From NCBI RefSeq assembly GCF_014635985.1, contig NZ_BMDT01000006.1, positions 100,156-164,155 on the forward strand: DNA of 64,000 nt. Direction: 5' to 3'. Position numbers and translations under genes: made by a program. Position 1 is the first letter of the stretch; the number at the start of each line of letters is the position of its first letter. The DNA comes from Enterococcus alcedinis. Its GTDB lineage: Bacteria; Bacillota; Bacilli; Lactobacillales; Enterococcaceae. Below the pieces are notes generated by a model that was not told the origin of the DNA, made no database searches, and saw nothing but the letters and a program-made list of their open reading frames with translations. Shown here one piece after another: positions 58,785-64,000 of this stretch.

Positions 58785-59345
58785 ATGAAATGGTCTTTAC
58801 TAGAATTAAGAAAGTACCAAGAAGAGCCATTAGTGTTTCAAGAAACATTAGATCTTCAAAATGAGTTAATTAGTCGGGAAAAAGAAATTATTGCGATTCG
58901 TCCAATTCAAGTCAGTGGCTTGATTACTGTTAGTCCAAAAGAATACTTATTGCACTATACAGTGGATACGGTCATTACACTTCCTTCAACACGTTCGTTA
59001 GAGCCAGTTGAAGTCCCAATGACATTTACCGTGGATGAAGTATTCATGACAACCGAGCAATATCAACAGCAGGCAGACTTGATCGGAGCAGAAGAGGTTC
59101 TTCTACTAGAAACTCAAACGCTCAATTTAAGTGAATCTGTTGCAGATAACATTTTGCTTGAGATTCCATTACAAGTATTGACGGAAGAAGAACAACATTC
59201 TACGGATTACCCTAGTGGTGAGGAATGGACGGTTGTGTCAGAAGATCAGTATAAAGAAATGAAAGAATCGCAAGGCAAAAATCAAATCGATCCTCGTCTT
59301 GCGAAATTATCTGCTCTCTTAGGAGATCAAGAAGATAATTCGTAA
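58785..59345 (+). CDS. yceD: YceD/DUF177 family protein
   Basis: A 186-residue cytoplasmic protein of the DUF177/YceD family, which in bacteria and plastids is tied to 23S rRNA accumulation; the detailed role is unclear. It starts MKWSLLELRKYQEEPLVFQE. The family usually has CxxC-type or D-P-R elements near the C-terminus; here IDPRLAKLSALL is present and cysteines are absent. The ATG at 58785 has AGGGGTG six bases upstream. It directly precedes rpmF, the standard pairing. Confidence 0.88.
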   Translation: MKWSLLELRKYQEEPLVFQETLDLQNELISREKEIIAIRPIQVSGLITVSPKEYLLHYTVDTVITLPSTRSLEPVEVPMTFTVDEVFMTTEQYQQQADLIGAEEVLLLETQTLNLSESVADNILLEIPLQVLTEEEQHSTDYPSGEEWTVVSEDQYKEMKESQGKNQIDPRLAKLSALLGDQEDNS

Positions 59346-59400
59346 GATTGGAATAAATTGCAGCCGTTTGGTTGTTTTCATTAACAAGGAGGTGTAGCAA

Positions 59401-59577
59401 ATGGCAGTACCAGCTCGTAAAACTTCGAAAGCGAAGAAAGCAAAGCGTCGCACACACTATAAATTATCAATTAACGGTATGAGCGAATGCCCAAACTGTG
59501 GCGAAATGAGAAAAAACCATCACGTATGTAGCAATTGTGGACATTACAATGGTAAAGACGTTTCAACAAAAGCATAA
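59401..59577 (+). CDS. rpmF: 50S ribosomal protein L32
   Basis: A 58-residue zinc-type L32. The start [20 protein letters not shown] is the family signature, and the zinc ribbon has four cysteines at 30, 33 (CPNC), 43 and 46 (CSNC), so this is the C+ form that binds Zn. Bacteria short of zinc may switch to a cysteine-free paralogue, which is not seen in this window. AAGGAGGTG lies about 7 bases before the ATG. It is co-transcribed with yceD and followed by terminators. Confidence 0.97.
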   Translation: MAVPARKTSKAKKAKRRTHYKLSINGMSECPNCGEMRKNHHVCSNCGHYNGKDVSTKA

Positions 59578-59606
59578 TCACTTTTTTTTTGAGAAAAAGT
59601 GACATT

Positions 59607-59646
59607 AAACCTTAGGCTAACCATGGAGCCTAAGGTTTATTTTTTT
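59607..59646 (+). terminator. rpmF terminator
   Basis: AAACCTTAGGCT pairs perfectly with AGCCTAAGGTTT, followed by T. A second, weaker CACTTTTT/AAAAAGTG hairpin lies just before it (59579-59602). Confidence 0.88.
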
Positions 59647-59750
59647 GCATAAATCAATTCTTTTGAATGCAATGGTTTGATTACCGTCGATTTTGCGCTA
59701 TAATGACTTATAGTAAAAAATATCTAAATTATTGAGCAGGAGGAACAAAA

Positions 59751-61172
59751 ATGACTAAACAACAAATTGGTGTTGTGGGAATGGCAGTAATGGGAAGAAA
59801 CTTGGCTTTAAATATTGAGAGCCGTGGCTATTCTGTTGCTCTATACAATCGTACGGGTTCAAAAACAGAGGAAGTGCTTGCTGAAAACCCAGATAAAAAT
59901 TTATTAGGAACATATACGGTTGAGGAATTTATTAATTCAATCGAAAAACCTCGCCGAATTGTAATGATGGTTCAAGCAGGTTATGGAACCGATGCAACGA
60001 TTCAATCATTGTTACCTCACTTAGATAAAGGCGACATTTTAATTGACGGTGGGAATACCTTCTTTGAAGATACAATTCGTCGTAACAACGAATTAGCGAA
60101 CTCTGGTATTAACTTTATTGGAGCAGGTGTTTCTGGTGGAGAAGAAGGCGCGTTAAAAGGTCCTTCAATTATGCCAGGTGGTCAAAAAGAAGCGTATGAA
60201 CTTGTTGCGCCGATTTTAGAACAAATTTCGGCAAAAGCAGAAGATGGTACGCCGTGTGTCACGTACATTGGTCCAGACGGTGCCGGTCACTACGTAAAAA
60301 TGGTGCATAATGGTATTGAATATGGTGACATGCAATTAATTGCAGAATCTTATGACTTAATGCAAAATATTCTAGGGCTATCAGTTGATGAAATGGCTGA
60401 TATTTTTAAAGAGTGGAACGAAGGCGAATTAGATAGTTTCTTAATCGAAATTACTGCTGATATCTTAACTCGTAAAGATGACCTTGGAACAGGTAAGCCA
60501 GTGGTTGATATTATTTTAGATGCTGCAGGAAATAAAGGTACGGGTAAATGGACGAGCCAAAGTGCACTTGATTTAGGTGTGCCATTACCATTAATTACGG
60601 AATCTGTTTTTGCGCGTTATATTTCAGCTTATAAAGAAGAACGTGTAGCTGCAAGCAAGGTATTACCAAAACCAACAGTTGCACCGTTCACAGGTGATAA
60701 AGCAGAATTAATTGAAAAAATTCGTCAAGCACTCTACTTCAGTAAAATTATGAGTTACGCTCAAGGATTTGCTCAACTAAGCGCTTCTTCAAAAGAATAT
60801 AATTGGGATCTACCATTTGGTGAGATTGCTAAAATTTGGCGCGAAGGATGCATTATTCGTGCGCGATTCTTACAAAAAATTACGGATGCATATGAAAAAG
60901 ACAATGATATTGCTAACTTACTATTAGATGAGTACTTTAGTGATATCACAGCAAAGTACCAACAAGCAGTGCGTGATGTCGTTGCGTTAGCGGTTCAATC
61001 AGGTGTACCGGTTCCGACATTCTCATCAGCAATTGCTTACTTTGATTCTTATCGCTCAGAACGATTACCAGCGAACTTGATTCAAGCGCAACGAGATTAC
61101 TTTGGTGCACACACTTATGAACGTACTGATCGCGAAGGAATTTTCCATTATTCTTGGTACGATGAACAATAA
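59751..61172 (+). CDS. gnd: 6-phosphogluconate dehydrogenase, decarboxylating
   Basis: Makes ribulose-5-phosphate, CO2 and NADPH in the oxidative pentose phosphate pathway. The 473-residue length is standard. The N-terminal Rossmann domain starts [20 protein letters not shown] (about 5-24) with NADP-preferring [26 protein letters not shown] (about 98-114) and the substrate motif [21 protein letters not shown] (about 125-145) follow; catalytic [15 protein letters not shown] (Lys about 184); and the all-alpha C-terminal domain with [14 protein letters not shown] lies about 9 bases before the ATG. It directly precedes the EtaRS-like system. Confidence 0.97.
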   Translation: MTKQQIGVVGMAVMGRNLALNIESRGYSVALYNRTGSKTEEVLAENPDKNLLGTYTVEEFINSIEKPRRIVMMVQAGYGTDATIQSLLPHLDKGDILIDGGNTFFEDTIRRNNELANSGINFIGAGVSGGEEGALKGPSIMPGGQKEAYELVAPILEQISAKAEDGTPCVTYIGPDGAGHYVKMVHNGIEYGDMQLIAESYDLMQNILGLSVDEMADIFKEWNEGELDSFLIEITADILTRKDDLGTGKPVVDIILDAAGNKGTGKWTSQSALDLGVPLPLITESVFARYISAYKEERVAASKVLPKPTVAPFTGDKAELIEKIRQALYFSKIMSYAQGFAQLSASSKEYNWDLPFGEIAKIWREGCIIRARFLQKITDAYEKDNDIANLLLDEYFSDITAKYQQAVRDVVALAVQSGVPVPTFSSAIAYFDSYRSERLPANLIQAQRDYFGAHTYERTDREGIFHYSWYDEQ

Positions 61173-61189
61173 AAAACAGTTCGTTTGAG

Positions 61190-61235
61190 AAAAGAGATTC
61201 GTGTAAACACTGTTGTTTACACGAATCTCTTTTTT
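61190..61235 (+). terminator. gnd terminator
   Basis: AAAAGAGATTCGTGTAAACA pairs with TGTTTACACGAATCTCTTTT; T-rich 3' flank. Confidence 0.9.
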
Positions 61236-61308
61236 AATTTGCCTTTCCATGGTAAAATCATAATAATATGAGAGTTATTAAATGACACTAGAATAGGATG
61301 GGTAAGTT

Positions 61309-61995
61309 ATGGGAAATATTTTGATTATTGAGGATGAGAAAAACTTAGCACGCTTTGTTGAGTTAGAGTTAAAACACGAAGGCTATTTTACAGAGGTGCA
61401 CTATAATGGACGCACAGGTTTGGATGCGGCTTTAAACAAAGAGTGGGATGCTATTTTACTAGATTTAATGTTACCAGAATTGAATGGACTAGAAGTTTGT
61501 CGTCGTATCCGCCAAACAAAGAACACACCAATTATTATGATGACGGCAAGAGACTCTGTTATCGATCGTGTTTCTGGATTGGACCACGGAGCAGATGACT
61601 ATATTGTAAAACCATTTGCAATTGAAGAATTATTAGCACGTCTACGTGCATTGTTACGTCGTATTGATATTGAAGGCGATAAAAATATAATCAAACAAAC
61701 GACATTAACATATCGTGATTTAACAATTGAAAAGGAAAATCGAGTGGTTCGCCGTGGAACAGAAATGATTGAATTAACAAAACGCGAATATGAATTGCTA
61801 TTAACATTAATGGAAAACATTAACGTTGTTTTAGCCCGAGATGTTCTATTAAATAAAGTATGGGGTTACGAAACAGAAGTTGAAACGAATGTAGTCGATG
61901 TTTACATTCGTTACTTAAGAAATAAAATTGATGTTCCAGGGGATGAAAGTTATATTCAGACCGTTCGTGGAACAGGTTATGTGATGCGTTCATGA
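61309..61995 (+). CDS. etaR: OmpR-family response regulator, EtaR/LisR/CsrR-like
   Basis: A 228-residue regulator: receiver with E8/D9, phospho-acceptor D52 ([13 protein letters not shown]), IIMMTARDS and [20 protein letters not shown]; winged helix from about 130 with [40 protein letters not shown] and [11 protein letters not shown]. The sequence style ([20 protein letters not shown]) is that of the LisR/CesR/CovR group. Location just after gnd matches the E. faecalis etaRS locus as I remember it; there the pair affects acid and heat stress and virulence. The symbol rests on synteny and family, not on an alignment. It overlaps the kinase by 4 bases. Confidence 0.8.
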   Translation: MGNILIIEDEKNLARFVELELKHEGYFTEVHYNGRTGLDAALNKEWDAILLDLMLPELNGLEVCRRIRQTKNTPIIMMTARDSVIDRVSGLDHGADDYIVKPFAIEELLARLRALLRRIDIEGDKNIIKQTTLTYRDLTIEKENRVVRRGTEMIELTKREYELLLTLMENINVVLARDVLLNKVWGYETEVETNVVDVYIRYLRNKIDVPGDESYIQTVRGTGYVMRS

Positions 61996-63491
61996 AAAGT
62001 CCTTTAAAGGACGAGCAACGACTTGAAGAACTAAGAAGACCTTCGTTAACATTGAAGTGGACTTTCGCTAGTTCTTTCTTTTTCTTTGTCGTCTTTACGA
62101 TATTCGCGGTTATCACATATAAATCTTCCGTAAATTTATATGTGGCGAAAGAAAGAAGTGACATTGAAGATGTCACTTACCTAATCGCCTCTTTATTGGC
62201 TAACGAAAATGAGCCACTTACGTTGAACAATGCTTATCGTGCGTTGCGACTAGGTAGTACAGAGTCAATCAAGCTAGTTGATGTCGGAGGCGATCAAGTT
62301 AAGGTTGATCCATTTGTTGCAAAAATAGGGAATCCAGAGTTTAGTTTATTTGTATACGACTTAGAAGAGGCGTTAGTTTTAAAAACGGCCGAAGAGAGTA
62401 TCGATTTGCAACAAACAGTACCCAGAGAGGCTGCGATTCAAGTGGTTAATAATCAAGAAGGTTTTTTACTTGTACAGCCCATCTATTCTAAGGAAACACG
62501 AGAAAAGATTGGTTACATTCAAACTTTCTATGAATTGACTGCTTTTAATCAGTTTCGTAATCGTTTAATGTCGATGTTAATCCTTTTAGAAGTCGTCTCT
62601 CTCTTATTAAGTAGTATCTTAGGATACTTATTAGCTTCCTATTATTTAAAACCACTTCGTTTATTACGAGATACAATGGAAGAAATCCGTAAAAACCCTC
62701 AAGACGATATTTATATGCAAGAACTAGAAACAAATGATGAACTTGCAGACTTAGCAGAGATTTTTAATGAAATGCTGGATCGGATGCGTTCCTATACCGA
62801 GCTACAAGAACAATTCGTAGAAGATGTCTCTCATGAATTGAGAACACCGGTTGCTGTAATCGAAGGGCATCTGAATATGCTAAATCGTTGGGGAAAAGAT
62901 GATCCTGAAATTTTAGCAGAATCACTAGAAGCGAGTATGCAAGAAATCACTCGAATGAAAACTCTCGTTCAGGAAATGCTTGATTTAACTCGAGCGGAGC
63001 AAGTTGATGTGCACCATGGACATGAACGGACCAATGCAAAAGGTGTAGTCAATCAAATCGTTAATAATTTTCGGATGATCCATCCAGAATTTGTATTTAC
63101 TTTAGATGATGATTTATATACAGAAAAAGTTGTTAAGATCTATCGTCATCATTTTGAGCAGATACTGATTATTATTATGGATAATGCGGTGAAGTACTCA
63201 ACAGATCGTAAAGAAGTTCATGTATCCATCTCGAGTAATCTAAAGGAATTAGAAATTGCGATTCAAGATTTTGGTGAAGGGATTCCGGCTGAGGATGTTT
63301 CGAAGATATTTAATCGTTTTTATCGAGTGGATAAAGCACGTGCACGCACGACAGGTAGTAATGGATTAGGTTTATCTATCGCTAAAAAGTTAATTGATAG
63401 TTATAAAGGACGTATTTATGCAGAAAGCCATCTAGGTGCTGGAACGATATTCCGTGTTTTTATTCCTATCGCTTCTGAAGTGGAAGAATGA
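61992..63491 (+). CDS. etaS: Sensor histidine kinase, EtaS/LisK-like
   Basis: A 499-residue membrane kinase. Transmembrane helices at about 25-43 and 193-216 flank a 150-residue extracytoplasmic sensor. A HAMP domain (about 217-270) precedes HisKA with [20 protein letters not shown] (phospho-acceptor His281) and the ATPase domain with [10 protein letters not shown] (N box), DFGEGIP (G1) and [14 protein letters not shown] (G2). Overlaps the regulator by ATGA. It is partner of the preceding response regulator; the signal is unknown (envelope or antimicrobial stress in the LisK group). A terminator and then the rRNA promoters follow. Confidence 0.83.
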   Translation: MKSPLKDEQRLEELRRPSLTLKWTFASSFFFFVVFTIFAVITYKSSVNLYVAKERSDIEDVTYLIASLLANENEPLTLNNAYRALRLGSTESIKLVDVGGDQVKVDPFVAKIGNPEFSLFVYDLEEALVLKTAEESIDLQQTVPREAAIQVVNNQEGFLLVQPIYSKETREKIGYIQTFYELTAFNQFRNRLMSMLILLEVVSLLLSSILGYLLASYYLKPLRLLRDTMEEIRKNPQDDIYMQELETNDELADLAEIFNEMLDRMRSYTELQEQFVEDVSHELRTPVAVIEGHLNMLNRWGKDDPEILAESLEASMQEITRMKTLVQEMLDLTRAEQVDVHHGHERTNAKGVVNQIVNNFRMIHPEFVFTLDDDLYTEKVVKIYRHHFEQILIIIMDNAVKYSTDRKEVHVSISSNLKELEIAIQDFGEGIPAEDVSKIFNRFYRVDKARARTTGSNGLGLSIAKKLIDSYKGRIYAESHLGAGTIFRVFIPIASEVEE

Positions 63492-63551
63492 ACCACGAAC
63501 GATGGCAATGTTTTTTACAGTAAAAAGAATAATTTAATTAAATAATCGAAC

Positions 63552-63597
63552 AAATAGAAGTGAAAAGTTATAAAATATTCACTTCTATTTTTTTATT
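63552..63597 (+). terminator. Terminator of the EtaRS-like operon
   Basis: AAATAGAAGTGAA pairs with TTCACTTCTATTT around an AT loop, followed by T. It separates the operon from the rrn promoters. Confidence 0.88.
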
Positions 63598-63618
63598 ATA
63601 AAATAACGAAATTAATGG

Positions 63619-63647
63619 TTGCAATTATTAAGAATAGTTGCTATATT
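63619..63647 (+). promoter_or_regulatory. Possible first promoter (P0) of the rRNA operon
   Basis: TTGCAA (63619-63624), 17-base spacer, TATATT (63642-63647) with TGC before it. Weaker than the three that follow. Confidence 0.4.
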
Positions 63648-63699
63648 AAGTGTTGTTGTTAATCACTTCGAACTTCTTAAAAAAAGTTTAAAAAAGTAG

Positions 63700-63728
63700 T
63701 TGACGGCTTTAGTAAATAATGATAATAT
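63700..63728 (+). promoter_or_regulatory. rRNA operon promoter P1
   Basis: TTGACG (63700-63705), 17 bases, TAATAT (63723-63728). A-rich tracts (AAAAAAAG, AAAAAAG) directly upstream look like an UP element. Confidence 0.75.
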
Positions 63729-63798
63729 AACAAAGTCGAGTTCAAGAGAAGTCAACAAACGCTGTTAAAACAACGTTAAAAAAACTTTTCAAAAACAG

Positions 63799-63827
63799 TT
63801 GACAAGTAAAATCACATTTGTTATTAT
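63799..63827 (+). promoter_or_regulatory. rRNA operon promoter P2
   Basis: TTGACA (63799-63804), 17 bases, TATTAT (63822-63827), preceded by TTAAAAAAACTTTTCAAAAA, an UP-like tract. It lies 99 bases after P1. Confidence 0.8.
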
Positions 63828-63896
63828 AACGTAGTTGCTGCTGAAACGAACGAGAAAACAGTTTAAAACTTCTCGAAAAAAACTTTTGCAAAACAG

Positions 63897-63925
63897 TTGA
63901 CAATCAAACGTCAATCGGATATGAT
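63897..63925 (+). promoter_or_regulatory. rRNA operon promoter P3
   Basis: TTGACA (63897-63902), 17 bases, TATGAT (63920-63925), preceded by CGAAAAAAACTTTTGCAAAA. It lies 98 bases after P2 and closely resembles it. Confidence 0.8.
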
Positions 63926-63954
63926 GTAAGAGTTGCTAACGACGCAACAACGTA

Positions 63955-64000
63955 GACCTTTGAAAACTGAACAAAGCAAGCAAAACAAACAACAAACGTG
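63955..64000 (+). other. rRNA operon leader, 16S gene just beyond the window
   Basis: GACCTTTGAAAACTGAACAA is the typical Firmicutes pre-rRNA leader/spacer motif that precedes 16S and 23S genes and takes part in processing stems and antitermination. The mature 16S start is not reached before the edge. Confidence 0.7.

Overview
The window is chromosomal DNA of a low-GC Gram-positive bacterium of the order Lactobacillales, most likely Enterococcus or a close relative. The grounds are AT-rich coding sequence with strong GGAGG ribosome binding sites, a Bacillus/Enterococcus-type gene set (wall teichoic and lipoteichoic acid genes, short DnaE, PhoPR, YtrA-type ABC operon), the gene pairs gdhA-pgi and pfkA-pyk, and a gnd gene followed by an EtaRS/LisRK-type two-component system, an arrangement I recall from Enterococcus faecalis. 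I see no prophage, insertion sequence, CRISPR array or conjugative module. Almost everything is core or lineage-core.

Layout. 0-6 kb: flavodoxin (partial, reverse), methionine aminopeptidase, a YihY membrane protein, TagO (first step of wall teichoic acid) and a three-gene ABC importer (lipoprotein, ATPase, permease). 6-13.2 kb: S51 peptidase, CopY-type repressor, a Phd-like protein, a class I/II aminotransferase, PstS with an upstream Pho-box array, then convergent phoP-phoR. 13.2-29.5 kb: pieces of the classic SRP/ribosome cluster (ylxM-ffh, rpsP-khpA, rimM-trmD-rplS), separated by two blocks. The first block holds csbD, a GntR/ABC operon, a GH18 glycosidase and an FMN reductase. The second holds small membrane proteins, an acyltransferase, an Mga-like regulator, tmRNA, fRMsr, an M23 peptidoglycan hydrolase and a universal stress protein. 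29.8-37.1 kb: lipid kinase, DUF4298 and DUF697 proteins, an OmpR-family two-component system, a membrane protein and lipoteichoic acid synthase. 37.4-48.7 kb: rRNA methyltransferase, aroD, YbaK, a flavoprotein, gdhA, pgi, YeiH, TVP38, a split ThrE exporter, a TetR regulator and a HAD phosphatase. 49-64 kb: NCS2 purine permease, MFS exporter, dnaE, pfkA-pyk, yceD-rpmF, gnd, an EtaRS-like system, and finally a tandem promoter array and leader that point at a 16S rRNA gene starting just beyond the right edge.

The main joint themes are cell envelope construction (tagO, ltaS, M23 hydrolase, lipid kinase, three two-component systems), phosphate control (phoPR, pstS and a four-repeat Pho box) and central carbon metabolism (pgi, pfkA, pyk, gnd). 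The regulatory DNA is readable in several places: a cop box between -35 and -10 of copY, CodY-like boxes before gdhA and before the ABC importer, a three-half-site GntR operator, a perfect TetR palindrome, cre-like sites, and three or four rrn promoters.

I found no clearly new multi-gene system. The most unusual signal is a family of three related intergenic palindromic modules (5.78, 15.55 and 19.81 kb), each coupled to a terminator hairpin. Coordinates of promoters, operators and hairpins were read by eye and not scored by software.
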